The position numbers and the translations under genes were made by a program. The notes below the pieces were generated by a model. The model saw only the letters and a program-made list of their open reading frames with translations, ran no database searches and was not told the origin of the DNA. Shown one piece after another: positions 21,595-29,395 of a DNA stretch of 64,000 nt. This stretch comes from Lineus longissimus (lineage: Eukaryota; Nemertea; Pilidiophora; Heteronemertea; Lineidae). Numbering within the stretch: position 1 is the first letter of the stretch; the number at the start of each line of letters is the position of its first letter. The stretch is taken from positions 2,354,001-2,418,000 of the forward strand of contig NC_088322.1 of the NCBI RefSeq assembly GCF_910592395.1. Reading direction: 5' to 3'.

Positions 21595-21955
21595 ATGGCA
21601 ACAGGATATTTATTAAATACCGAAAGGGCACATAAGATTCCACTTAATTTAAAAGCTGAGAGGCAGCATCATATCATTACCCATAACCCCTCATCTGCAA
21701 ATCCCAAAGAAACACTGTATGTTAGAATACCGGCATTGCGAGAGAATACATTCTTTGTACCTAAATCTCTTTATCTGTCTGCTGATGTAACCATTTCTGG
21801 TGATTCTAAAAATAGTGTTGTAAATAATCTTGGTAGAAACCTGATTTCAAAGATGGTGGTTAAGTGGGGAACAGAGCAGATATTTGACCTTGACGAATAC
21901 AGTCATTATTCTACATTTAAAGATCTGTGGCTAACTGGAGAAGAAAGAAATGATA
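21595..21955 (+). pseudogene. Capsid protein gene of copy A, 5' part only
   Basis: The first 120 codons are nearly identical to the capsid gene at 23476, with a few substitutions near the end (KDLW against KYMW). The frame is then lost in the N gap. Whether the gene is complete in the genome cannot be judged from this assembly. Confidence 0.8.
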
Positions 21956-22055
21956 NNNNNNNNNNNNNNNNNNNNNNNNNNNNNNNNNNNNNNNNNNNNN
22001 NNNNNNNNNNNNNNNNNNNNNNNNNNNNNNNNNNNNNNNNNNNNNNNNNNNNNNN
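21956..22055. other. Assembly gap (100 N)
   Basis: Exactly 100 Ns, the usual placeholder for a gap of unknown size. Since copy A is missing its right 17 kb, the gap may hide a full Polinton and the rest of the gypsy element, or it may be a misjoin of two allelic contigs. Confidence 0.95.
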
Positions 22056-22240
22056 CAACTGTTTTGCACTTTGTCAACGAGTGTAATTCAGAAAGGATAA
22101 ATTATGTGGTGATTATGAGGGAGATATCACTGTGCGTAAGTGTTTTGCTTGGAATTATGATGCTGTAGAAACGTGTAAGTACTGTAAATAGTTATGAGCT
22201 CAGTTTACTATTAAACTTATTAATTAGACATGAAGTCTTA
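22056..22240 (+). other. Unassigned fragment after the gap
   Basis: One frame reads KLCGDYEGDITVRKCFAW then a CKYCK pair and a stop at 22188-22190. It could be the end of a coding exon with a zinc-binding CxxC, but it is too short to name. An ATTAAA-like polyadenylation motif follows at about 22211. Confidence 0.25.
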
Positions 22241-22680
22241 GCCGTCAACTACTGGCGGCGAGGTGCCCAAAACCGGCCGCGTTTTTTTTTCAAAATTCGA
22301 AAACCGCCGAAGCCTCGGCTCGGAGCTGGGGCACGGCGTCGCGGCCGGGGTTCGAGCGGACGAATCGCCTCGAAATTTTTATCTCGGGCGCGTCTTGGCC
22401 CGAAAGGTCGATCCCTCCGAGCGAATCGCCGAGAAGTGGCCGCGGTTTTTTTGGAAAATTCGAAAACGTCAAAGTAGGCCCGCCCGGCGCACGTTGGAAG
22501 CCCGTTTCGAAGGCCTTCCCGAGCGGCGACGATTCCGACGAGGCCGCCTACGGATAGAGCTCGTCGAGCGCTTTCGGAAAATGTGCACGTTCGTCGCATT
22601 CGGAGAAGTTTTCGGCCGATTTTTCAACTTGACGTTTTGTGCCTGCTTGAAGATTCACGAATCCGCGTCGACGTGCCGCG
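22241..22680. repeat. GC-rich repeat, left flank of Polinton copy B
   Basis: Strongly GC-rich compared with its surroundings. The phrase GTGGCCGCG, a T run, then AAAATTCGAAAAC occurs twice here (near 22283 and 22438) and again at 41461-41490 in the right flank. The Polinton has therefore split one GC-rich repetitive block. Long frames on both strands here are a by-product of base composition. Confidence 0.7.
22675..22680. repeat. Target-site duplication GCCGCG, left
   Basis: Directly abuts the first base of copy B. An identical hexamer abuts its last base at 41189-41194. A 6-bp duplication is the hallmark of Polinton integration. Confidence 0.93.
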
Positions 22681-22889
22681 AGAATAGTAGTATTGTGGTG
22701 GTAGGAACTAGGTTATGTTTTAGGCCCTTTTGACCAAAGACCTTACAGGTCTTTTGCCCCAAATTAGCCTACAACCCCAAAGAACCATCCACCACAACAC
22801 TACTATTCTTCAATGAAATGGTTCATTCATGAGATTCCCAATGAAATGGTCAATGAAATGGTGAGGGAATACTAGAGCTCAATGGGTTA
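22681..22889 (+). repeat. Left terminal inverted repeat of copy B
   Basis: Matches the reverse complement of 41020-41188. The left copy is about 40 bases longer because AATGAAATGGT units and an intervening segment are repeated. Its outer 129 bases (22681-22809) form a foldback: AGAATAGTAGTATTGTGG at the start is complementary, with one mismatch over 21 bases, to the arm ending CACTACTATTCT at 22809. A small stem AAAGACCT/AGGTCTTT with loop TAC sits near its centre. Confidence 0.92.
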
Positions 22890-23475
22890 ATGTAATCATG
22901 ACTTACTGTATTCCAACAGAAAGTACACGTCAATAGCTTTCCAAGGATACCTCATTTGCAAATATCCGTTAAAAAATAGCAGAGAAATTGACCCTATTCC
23001 CATGCATGTGCCACACTGAATGAGATATCACATGACAGCTGTGACGCGCATAATCAATAGGCGCTCTTATTACCTTAAACAGATGCTACTTTTAAATAGG
23101 CATAAATGTTATTGATCTAAATAGAAAGTTCAATAGCCTAGTGGGATAACATATGCTTACCACGCAGAATACCCGGGTTCGAGTCTGGCCTATGTCAAGC
23201 TTGTTTAGTTAGATGTTACAATGAAAGATGTCGCAATCGGTTCTGGTCAACGAGATGGTAGTTTGTGTTTGTACATAGCAACCATCCTCCTGACAGTGAT
23301 CATTGTTAAGGACCAGAAAGCGCATGACTGTTTGCTAATGAGAGCCGGATCAATATTACAATAAAGAATAGTTTATCAATTACCATATGTGGCATAAAGC
23401 CACGCTCCATGAATTTTAGAGGCCTTAATTTTGCCTGGAAAATGTAACATAATTTTACTAGTAAATAAATAGAAA
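22890..23475. other. Left subterminal non-coding region of copy B
   Basis: No gene. It is conserved with copy A and contains the tRNA-like box pair at 23134-23186 and, close to the capsid start, GTAAATAAATAGAAA before the ATG. Confidence 0.7.
23134..23186 (+). promoter_or_regulatory. tRNA-like A box / B box pair (copy B)
   Basis: TAGCCTAGTGG at 23134-23144 and GGTTCGAGTCT at 23176-23186, unchanged from copy A although neighbouring bases differ. An internal RNA polymerase III promoter or a captured tRNA fragment is possible. Confidence 0.5.
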
Positions 23476-24732
23476 ATGGCAACAGGATATTTATTAAATA
23501 CCGAAAGGGCACATAAGATTCCACTTGGTTTGAAAGCTGAGAGGCAGCATCATATCATTACTCATAACCCCTCATCTGCTAGCCCCAAAGAAACACTGTA
23601 TGTTAGAATACCGGCATTGCGAGAGAATACATTCTTTGTACCTAAATCTCTTTATCTGTCTGCTGATGTAACCATTTCTGGTGATTCTAAAAATAGTGTT
23701 GTAAACAATCTTGGTAGAAACCTAATCTCAAAGATGGTGGTTAAGTGGGGAACAGAGCAGATATTTGACCTTGACGAATACAGTCATTATTCTACATTTA
23801 AATATATGTGGCTAACTGGAGAAGAAAGAAATGATAGAGTTTTTCAGGGTATTCAATCAGAAAATCTTAGAGAATTAAGATCAGGAGTCGCTGAAGCTGA
23901 TGTCACTGGAGAAACAGCTAATGAAAAGACATTAAAGAAAGTGTTTGACAAGAAGTACAAAATACCGTTAGATTTTGAATTATTCCACCATCATGCTCCA
24001 TTTTACAAGTTTCCAATTCAAGAAGATGTGATTATTGAAATCACATTAGCACCAAAGGAAGAGATCATAGTTACCGCAACCACAGCAAGTATGGGCTACA
24101 AACTAGAGAATATTTGTTTTGAATATGACACCGTAACCAACAAAATGATTGCTAGTCAATTGAGTAACAAGTACAATTCTGGATTCTCAATATTTTATGA
24201 TTGGGTAGACCATTTTAAGACAGTCAATGTTACTGCTAATGAAACACTAATTAATGAGAACATCAACTTTCCAAGAATGTCTATTAAAGGATTATTATTA
24301 CTATTTGTGTCTGACTATGTAGATGGAGCTAGAGATTCAGAGAAGTTTGAAAACCCTAACATAAGTAAAGTGCAGATCACAATAGAGGGTGTTGCCAATC
24401 AGGTGTTCCCAGAAGGAATAAGAATGATGGATCAATGGGAGGAGATCAAGAAACATTTTATGTCTGAAGATTTGAAGAAAACTTATGACTGTTACATGAC
24501 AATGGAGAAATACTATGGTGATTCTAATCACTATGGTTTATGGTTTGATTTGAGAACCAACGAAGACAACCGCTTACACGGATCAGGAAAGAAGCTTCAG
24601 AACACAAAAGATGGTATTCAATTATCTGTTACAAAGAAATCTGGAAAGGGACCATACAAAATGCACATATTCGTGGTTTCTGACGCCCAGGTTAACATTC
24701 AGAATTCTCAGATTGCTTCACTCCAACACTAA
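23476..24732 (+). CDS. Candidate major capsid protein of copy B
   Basis: 418 residues. The N-terminus (GYLLNTERAHKIPL, then ETLYVRIPALRENTFFVPKSLYLSADVTI) and the alternating beta pattern throughout fit a double jelly-roll capsid protein of the kind found in a second group of Polintons. The family differs from the F54H12.2-like capsid at 6059. The gene is first from the left end and is followed by small virion-type genes. The start codon is preceded by TAAATAGAAA, a motif shared with the polymerase and the gene at 34307. Capsid assignment rests on layout, length and position; no catalytic motif is expected. Confidence 0.6.
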   Translation: MATGYLLNTERAHKIPLGLKAERQHHIITHNPSSASPKETLYVRIPALRENTFFVPKSLYLSADVTISGDSKNSVVNNLGRNLISKMVVKWGTEQIFDLDEYSHYSTFKYMWLTGEERNDRVFQGIQSENLRELRSGVAEADVTGETANEKTLKKVFDKKYKIPLDFELFHHHAPFYKFPIQEDVIIEITLAPKEEIIVTATTASMGYKLENICFEYDTVTNKMIASQLSNKYNSGFSIFYDWVDHFKTVNVTANETLINENINFPRMSIKGLLLLFVSDYVDGARDSEKFENPNISKVQITIEGVANQVFPEGIRMMDQWEEIKKHFMSEDLKKTYDCYMTMEKYYGDSNHYGLWFDLRTNEDNRLHGSGKKLQNTKDGIQLSVTKKSGKGPYKMHIFVVSDAQVNIQNSQIASLQH

Positions 24733-24742
24733 GGTGCTGCAA

Positions 24743-24810
24743 GAACAAAGTTCACTACAACATTAGTTGCAGAACAAAGTTCGTACAACATTAGTTGCAG
24801 AACAAAGTTC
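24743..24810. repeat. Three single hairpins GAAC-AAA-GTTC in tandem
   Basis: GAACAAAGTTC occurs at 24743-24753, 24772-24782 and 24800-24810 within a 28-29 base tandem repeat (TGCAGAACAAAGTTCGTACA). Each is the 4-3-4 half unit of the double hairpins found elsewhere in copy B. It lies in the gap after the capsid gene. Confidence 0.8.
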
Positions 24811-24877
24811 GTACAACACTAAATTAAATACTAAATACTAGATAATGAGTTTTACTAGTGATTTTCTAAGTAATTAA

Positions 24878-25114
24878 ATGGATACACCAGGAAAGAAAGA
24901 TATCATAAATACACTGTATCAAAGTTTACTGTTGGCATCAACAACAATTGGTTACTCTATGCTACTGAAAAGGTTCTTGAGAGTCAATATTGGTCCCCCA
25001 AGTCAGGCCGACCTAGAGGAAATTCTTAAACTGGGCAGAACTGTAGCTATTAGCAATGGAACATTAGAGTACCTTTACGATCAGGGGATCATACCCAGAA
25101 ATATTATGAAGTAA
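24878..25114 (+). CDS. Small Polinton protein with one hydrophobic helix
   Basis: 78 residues. KKDIINTLYQSLLLASTTIGYSMLLKRFLR near the start is a likely membrane helix preceded and followed by basic residues. The rest is a short soluble tail. I recognise this kind of small protein next to capsid genes in cnidarian and other invertebrate Polintons, where its role is unknown. The start codon is embedded in AATTAAATGG, the start motif common in this element. A virion membrane or entry role would be speculation. Confidence 0.5.
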   Translation: MDTPGKKDIINTLYQSLLLASTTIGYSMLLKRFLRVNIGPPSQADLEEILKLGRTVAISNGTLEYLYDQGIIPRNIMK

Positions 25115-25171
25115 GAATAATTTACTTATTTGATAAAAGGTAAATTTGAAAACGAAAATTTACTTAACTAA

Positions 25172-25948
25172 ATGGTTACTGTAATGAACATAGATTCAAG
25201 TGACTATCCAGATCAGAGTTCAAGTGATTTAACAGTTAATCTCAAGACTGAAATTCAGGATGCATGTAGCATCACTTTAACTTTTGCAGTAATACCTTGT
25301 ACATTCTACAACATAAGTGCAGCCAGGGAGAATAACCGAATCAAAGTTAAGGGGTTTGATGTGGCAGAGATTACGCTACCAGATGGTCTCTATGACCTAC
25401 AGAGCTTTTCAAAAGTATTTGCGGATAAGTTGAAAGAAAATAGTATGAGTAGAGGTGCTGTCAGATTTGACCTTGAAGAACCAACAGGTAAGGCCATCTT
25501 ACACTTCCTAAAGAGAAAAAATGAGGCGCATTATCAGATCTATTTTCTTGGTAAAAGTAATGAATTATTTGGCATGAAATCAGAATGGCCTTACCCTTTA
25601 GACAATAAAAGTAAGGATGATGTTGTAAGCGAGAAACCCATCAATTTTAGACCAATTAACCATTTTGTTTTTCACTGTGACATAATCGAATCTACTAGTG
25701 TATTAAGTAATGGTGAAGCATCTGATGTGCTAACCACAAGACCAATAAAGGAAGCTAATTTTGGAGATTTAATAGCATACACATTTGAGAAACCAATAGC
25801 AATTCCTTGTAAACCAAGATTCAATAAGCTGAATATTCGCTTAACTGATGAAAAAGGTGACATCATCGATCTTAATGGTCATAATGTACAGTACCAATTG
25901 GTATTAACTCGAGCTATGCTCTCAGGACGAAGTCCGACACATCATTAA
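25172..25948 (+). CDS. Penton-like minor capsid protein with double-hairpin tail
   Basis: 258 residues. The first 110 residues (MNIDSSDYPDQ, SITLTFAVIPCTFYNIS) and the C-terminal NKLNIRLTDEKGDIIDLNGHN resemble the single jelly-roll minor capsid (penton) proteins of Polintons. The related protein at 34307 shares the ITDENGKLVNFRG motif. The last 14 codons (LTRAMLSGRSPTHH) are read from double-hairpin unit 25911-25935, so the insertion has replaced or extended the natural C-terminus. Start motif TAAATGG. The vertex role is inferred from the family. Confidence 0.5.
   Translation: MVTVMNIDSSDYPDQSSSDLTVNLKTEIQDACSITLTFAVIPCTFYNISAARENNRIKVKGFDVAEITLPDGLYDLQSFSKVFADKLKENSMSRGAVRFDLEEPTGKAILHFLKRKNEAHYQIYFLGKSNELFGMKSEWPYPLDNKSKDDVVSEKPINFRPINHFVFHCDIIESTSVLSNGEASDVLTTRPIKEANFGDLIAYTFEKPIAIPCKPRFNKLNIRLTDEKGDIIDLNGHNVQYQLVLTRAMLSGRSPTHH
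25911..25935 (+). repeat. Double-hairpin unit 1 (forward)
   Basis: GAGC-TAT-GCTC, spacer TCA, GGAC-GAA-GTCC. In frame at the C-terminus of the penton-like gene, read RAMLSGRSP. Confidence 0.9.
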
Positions 25949-25981
25949 ATTCACTGGAATTAACATTTTCACTGGAATTAA

Positions 25982-26440
25982 ATGGCTGGCATTGGTATGT
26001 TATTTGGATCTGCAATTATCAATGGATTAGCATTCACTGGATCCGGTTACCTTTTCAAGTCACTAGACAAAAACGGTTATGAAGATGAAGTGAAAAGACA
26101 TGATTTGGCTCAGGAGCAATTACAGAAGGCCTCCACAGAATGGGAGGAGCATAGAAAGAGTACTATTGACTTTGTTAATCTTGAATTAAAGAGAGAAAGA
26201 GACGCTTCTATTGATTTTAACAATACTGATTCAGCACTTACTGTTTACAATCATTTACATCCAGAAAGAACTATTGTACTACCTCAGCGACCACAATTAA
26301 GTGATTACTACCAACCTAGTGATGAAATGAAGAAATACGAGTACCTATGGATTATCCTAGGACTTAGTGGTTTAGGGTTAATAATTTATTATTTTACTAG
26401 GGTTAGAAAGACTAAGACCACTGATCGGACACAGTCCTGA
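25982..26440 (+). CDS. Conserved Polinton membrane protein
   Basis: 152 residues. A hydrophobic, glycine-rich N-terminus (GIGMLFGSAIINGLAFTGSGYLF) is followed by a charged helical middle (KRHDLAQEQLQKASTEWEEHRKSTIDFVNLEL) and a clear transmembrane segment near residues 120-140 (YLWIILGLSGLGLIIYYF) with a basic tail. The RHDLAxEQLQ segment is familiar from other Polintons. Function unknown, with a virion membrane or assembly role possible. The stop codon falls inside a double-hairpin unit, so the insertion may have set the present C-terminus. Start motif TTAAATGG. Confidence 0.5.
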   Translation: MAGIGMLFGSAIINGLAFTGSGYLFKSLDKNGYEDEVKRHDLAQEQLQKASTEWEEHRKSTIDFVNLELKRERDASIDFNNTDSALTVYNHLHPERTIVLPQRPQLSDYYQPSDEMKKYEYLWIILGLSGLGLIIYYFTRVRKTKTTDRTQS

Positions 26441-26451
26441 GAGCATAGCTC
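26427..26451 (-). repeat. Double-hairpin unit 2 (reverse)
   Basis: GGAC-ACA-GTCC, TGA, GAGC-ATA-GCTC. It overlaps the stop codon (26438-26440) of the membrane protein gene. Confidence 0.9.
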
Positions 26452-26465
26452 GATCAGAAGCAGGA

Positions 26466-27086
26466 CTAAGATTTTTGATGGGAAAGAGTAAATCCAAATG
26501 GATGTTGTAGTCTAATGATCAGTTTTGATCCTTTTTTCATCTTAAGTTCTTCTATGTAGTACTGTCTTTTCTCCTTAGGAATAACACTGTTTTCTTCTAA
26601 GGCATCTTTCATGGCTGATTCATCCTTATTAAAGAACAGGACTAAAATTCTTATGTTCTCTCTGTAGTCCTTGACAACTGAATTGTACTTCTGAACTAGT
26701 AACCAAACAGTGAGATTGTAGTGCCTGCCGGAAAAGGCAAGATTACATAACTCGGACACCTTCTTTTTTGTGTCTCTCAAATTAGCACAGTCATCAATGA
26801 GGAATAATGTGTTAGAACCAGCAAAGGTCAGAGTAGCAAACTGAAGCACAAGGTCCAAATTACTGGCCACAGCTTCGGGATTAACTATGTAGACGTTCTT
26901 GTCTTGGTAAATCCATTTCCTTTCATATGTCTTATTGTTGAAATATGTTGGACAGAAAATGACTATGTTCTGGAACTTGTGCCGATACTCCTTTTCTAAG
27001 AGGTCAAGGGCAAAATATGTCTTACCACAATTGGTAACACCAGAAATTAACATATTGTGTGGCTCGTAAATAAATACTTCACTCAT
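26466..27086 (-). CDS. Packaging ATPase of copy B (FtsK/HerA type)
   Basis: 206 residues. The P-loop is GVTNCGKT at residues 16-23. The Walker B strand is TLFLIDDCA near residue 95, followed by the LAFSGRHYNLTVWLLVQKYN segment typical of A32-like viral packaging ATPases. It is expected to pump the element's DNA into the capsid. It is shorter than the element 1 enzyme but complete in its motifs. Its start codon lies four bases from that of the integrase on the other strand. The two starts form the palindrome CATTTAAATG, so the two genes must share a divergent promoter. Confidence 0.85.
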   Translation of the reverse strand: MSEVFIYEPHNMLISGVTNCGKTYFALDLLEKEYRHKFQNIVIFCPTYFNNKTYERKWIYQDKNVYIVNPEAVASNLDLVLQFATLTFAGSNTLFLIDDCANLRDTKKKVSELCNLAFSGRHYNLTVWLLVQKYNSVVKDYRENIRILVLFFNKDESAMKDALEENSVIPKEKRQYYIEELKMKKGSKLIIRLQHPFGFTLSHQKS

Positions 27087-27095
27087 TTAAATGGA
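27082..27095. promoter_or_regulatory. Divergent start palindrome CATTTAAATG
   Basis: CATTTAAATG at 27084-27093 contains both start codons: the ATPase on the reverse strand and the integrase on the forward strand. Each is read as TTTAAATG. With only four bases between the ATGs, transcription start sites must lie inside the opposite gene or at the start codons themselves. Confidence 0.6.
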
Positions 27096-28212
27096 TGTAA
27101 AGGATGACACACAGCAGTATCTAAGGGATTTGTACTACAACCCCGAGAGTCCCGTGGCTTACAGTTCTTTGAGTAAAATCTGGAAACAGGTCAAGGAAGA
27201 TATGACTTCGTCACGAGAGCAGAGCTCAGGAAAACTTATTAAACAAAAAGAAGTGAAAGAATTTCTAGAAACACTACCAACTCACCAACTACACAAACCG
27301 GCCATTAAGAAATTCACCTTCAGGAAGACAATGGTATCGTACATCGATCAACAGTGGCAAGCTGATCTGGTTGACATGCAGAAATTCGAGAGTAAGAATA
27401 AGGGTTTCAGATTCATTTTAACAGTCATAGATCTATTGAGTCGTTTTTCTTGGGCTCTAGCAGTTAAGAGTAAGAGGGGAGAAGAAATCAGAGATGCATT
27501 CAAATTGATTTTCAGAGAAGCAAAACCAGAAAAGATCCAGTTTGATGACGGTACAGAATTTTACAACAAACACTTCAAGGAACTCTTAACAGAAAATGAC
27601 ATAGAATGGTTCTCCACAAAATCTGATAAGAAGGCAGCAGTAGTAGAGAGATTCAATAGAACCCTTAAAGAAAAAATGTGGCGTTATTTCACCGCTAAGG
27701 AGACTGACAAGTGGATTGACGTTCTGGATGACCTGGTCAGCGGCTACAATAACACATTTCACTTATCAATAGGTATGAAACCTGTAGACGCCAGAAAGAT
27801 GGAAAACGAAGGAACAGTGTGGTACAATCTTTACGGTCTTCACCTCAAAGAGACATTTGGTAATCCAAAGTACAAAGTAGGTGACAGTGTAAGAATTTCA
27901 AAGTACAAGTCCATTTTCGGTAAAGGTTACATGCCCAACTACACTGAGGAGGTGTTCCAAATCAAACAGATCATCTTTACTCACCCTATCGTCTACAAGC
28001 TTGAGGATTACCACAAAGAAGAAATTCAAGGATATTTCTATGAAGAGGAATTGAGCTATGTTCCTAATCCTGACCAGCTAGAGTACAAGATCGAGAAAAT
28101 CCTCAGGTACAAGACCAGTAAAGGCAAGAAATACGGATTAGTGAAGTGGAAGGGTTACAGTGATAAGTTCAATGAATGGTTACCAGTTTCTGAAATAAAG
28201 TCTCTAAAGTGA
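27091..28212 (+). CDS. Polinton integrase (rve core, chromodomain)
   Basis: 373 residues. The retroviral-type catalytic triad is visible: Asp92 (WQADLVDM), Asp152 (QFDDGTEF) and Glu186 (AAVVERFNRTL), with 33 residues between the last two. An SH3-like DNA-binding region (YKVGDSVRISKYKSIF) follows near residue 265, and a C-terminal chromodomain (YKIEKILRYKTSKGKKYGLVKWKGYSDKFNEW) from about residue 330. The protein would insert the element and make the 6-bp duplication; the chromodomain may bias target choice. A double-hairpin unit lies in frame at residues 38-46 (MTSSREQSS), outside the catalytic core. Length and motifs are those of intact Polinton integrases. Confidence 0.9.
   Translation: MDVKDDTQQYLRDLYYNPESPVAYSSLSKIWKQVKEDMTSSREQSSGKLIKQKEVKEFLETLPTHQLHKPAIKKFTFRKTMVSYIDQQWQADLVDMQKFESKNKGFRFILTVIDLLSRFSWALAVKSKRGEEIRDAFKLIFREAKPEKIQFDDGTEFYNKHFKELLTENDIEWFSTKSDKKAAVVERFNRTLKEKMWRYFTAKETDKWIDVLDDLVSGYNNTFHLSIGMKPVDARKMENEGTVWYNLYGLHLKETFGNPKYKVGDSVRISKYKSIFGKGYMPNYTEEVFQIKQIIFTHPIVYKLEDYHKEEIQGYFYEEELSYVPNPDQLEYKIEKILRYKTSKGKKYGLVKWKGYSDKFNEWLPVSEIKSLK
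27203..27227 (-). repeat. Double-hairpin unit 3 (reverse)
   Basis: TGAC-TTC-GTCA, CGA, GAGC-AGA-GCTC. The first stem is a paired variant of GGAC/GTCC. In frame in the integrase N-terminus. Confidence 0.85.
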
Positions 28213-28234
28213 CTTAAGTCACAAGAACAAGTTC
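28210..28234 (-). repeat. Double-hairpin unit 4 (reverse, altered loops)
   Basis: TGAC-TTAA-GTCA, CAA, GAAC-AA-GTTC. Both stems pair but the loops are 4 and 2 bases instead of 3, so total length is kept. It starts at the integrase stop codon. Confidence 0.65.
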
Positions 28235-28281
28235 GAAAAACGTAATTTAAAAAAAAAATGTCCTACTAAATAAAGAAAGAA

Positions 28282-29376
28282 ATGGAGGGAGCAATATTTG
28301 ATAATCAGAATAATATGATGAATCAGAATAATATGATGAATCATGACAATATGATGAATCAAAATATTCAGAAGTTTTTGTATAATTTGCATCAAAATAA
28401 TATGTTAAATCAAAATATGATAAATCAGATTATGTTAAATCAAAATATGATAAATCAGTTTATCTTAAATCAGAATAATATGATGAATCAAAACATGGAA
28501 AATCAACCTACAATTTATTGTGTTAAGTGCTGTGAAAAGAAACCTGAAATTAATTTTGAAAAGAACAGGCGTAATAAACTACTTGATTACTGTAAAGAAT
28601 GTGGTTCAAGTAAAATCAAGGGATGTAATAAATGTTATGAAATTAAATTACTAAGTGATGGTGAATTTGGTAAAGACGGAAATAGAGGTAACTGCAGATC
28701 ATGTTTTAATTCATATTACAAAAAGGATTACCTTGACCAAAATGGTAATAGAGACAGACACAAAATTAGAGTTGGTCTAAACCGCATTTCTAAGGGAGAG
28801 TGTACTCGAGCTCTGCTCTCAGGACGAAGTCCGACCGGTAATTCCTCATTTAATCTAGGATGTACAGACAGTTTCTTCCATCAGTGGTTAGAGTACCAGA
28901 GGAGTCTATCTCCAATAGGACAAAGTCCCGAGAACAGAGTTCGAATAGAAGAAGAAGAGTTGGATCATGTCTTACCAATCAAGGAATTCAAAGATAAGCC
29001 TGAACTGTGCTTTGCTTGGTTTAACATGAGACCAATGGAAAAGACAGAAAACAGACAGAAGAGTGCTACAATAGACTACACACTATTTAAGGATCAATTC
29101 GATAGGTCAATGGATTTCATGGTAAAGATGAGAAGTGAAAACTGGTTTGTTTTTCGAGACCAGAATGTAATACCAGATTGGAAAATAGTGATATCACAGC
29201 ATTTCGGGGATTATCTTCGTGATGAAAATATGATTCTGCTTGATAGATTATCGAATTTAAATAATAACATGAGAATGAACCAGAACATTAACATATGTAG
29301 TGAGACAGAAATCATAAACGAGATGATTAAGTTGAATAATAGACTTGAAAGAAATTTACTCTTTGCAGTGAATTGA
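28282..29376 (+). CDS. HNH-type nuclease with two C4 zinc modules
   Basis: 364 residues. Residues 1-75 are repeats of NQNNMMNQ. Two zinc-binding modules follow: Cys80/83 with Cys104/107, and Cys115/118 with Cys138/141. Residues 226-262 (EEELDHVLPIKEF to CFAWFNMRPMEKTENRQKS) match the HNH pattern, with His229, Asn248 and Asn257 as the likely metal site. Such proteins occur in large DNA viruses and mobile elements and cut DNA, sometimes as homing enzymes. Two double-hairpin units sit in frame at about residues 175-185 and 212-221, between the zinc and HNH modules. Whether this nuclease moves or recognises the hairpins is an open idea. The N-terminal Asn repeats are DNA-level repeats of AATCAGAATAATATGATG. 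Confidence 0.65.
   Translation: MEGAIFDNQNNMMNQNNMMNHDNMMNQNIQKFLYNLHQNNMLNQNMINQIMLNQNMINQFILNQNNMMNQNMENQPTIYCVKCCEKKPEINFEKNRRNKLLDYCKECGSSKIKGCNKCYEIKLLSDGEFGKDGNRGNCRSCFNSYYKKDYLDQNGNRDRHKIRVGLNRISKGECTRALLSGRSPTGNSSFNLGCTDSFFHQWLEYQRSLSPIGQSPENRVRIEEEELDHVLPIKEFKDKPELCFAWFNMRPMEKTENRQKSATIDYTLFKDQFDRSMDFMVKMRSENWFVFRDQNVIPDWKIVISQHFGDYLRDENMILLDRLSNLNNNMRMNQNINICSETEIINEMIKLNNRLERNLLFAVN
28300..28500 (+). repeat. Coding microsatellite-like repeats AATCARAATAATATGATG
   Basis: Repeated AATCAGAATAATATGATGAA-type units encode the Asn/Met/Gln-rich start of the HNH protein. Length variation between copies is expected. Confidence 0.8.
28808..28832 (+). repeat. Double-hairpin unit 5 (forward)
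   Basis: GAGC-TCT-GCTC, TCA, GGAC-GAA-GTCC. In frame in the HNH gene, read RALLSGRSP. Confidence 0.9.
28918..28942 (-). repeat. Double-hairpin unit 6 (reverse)
   Basis: GGAC-AAA-GTCC, CGA, GAAC-AGA-GTTC. The second stem is a paired variant. In frame in the HNH gene, read GQSPENRVR. Confidence 0.88.
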
Positions 29377-29395
29377 TTTTATTCTACTTAATTAA

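Larger units (their letters stand above)
20707..21955 (+). mobile_element. Polinton copy A, left end, cut by assembly gap
   Basis: Very similar to 22681-23850 of copy B: terminal foldback, GAACTAGGTTATGTTTTAGG block, repeated AATGAAATGG motifs, tRNA-like box pair, then the start of the capsid gene. The six bases before it (GAGGTC, 20701-20706) would be the target duplication, but the right end is not present. The run of 100 N from 21956 replaces the rest. One stretch of about 85 bases near 21480-21565 is present here and absent from copy B. Copies A and B are in the same orientation. Confidence 0.85.

Noticed and set aside
22263-22733. Long frames on both strands in the GC-rich block
   Set aside because: High GC content removes stop codons by chance. 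The translations are Arg/Ala/Pro-rich with no motif, and the frame runs into the Polinton end.
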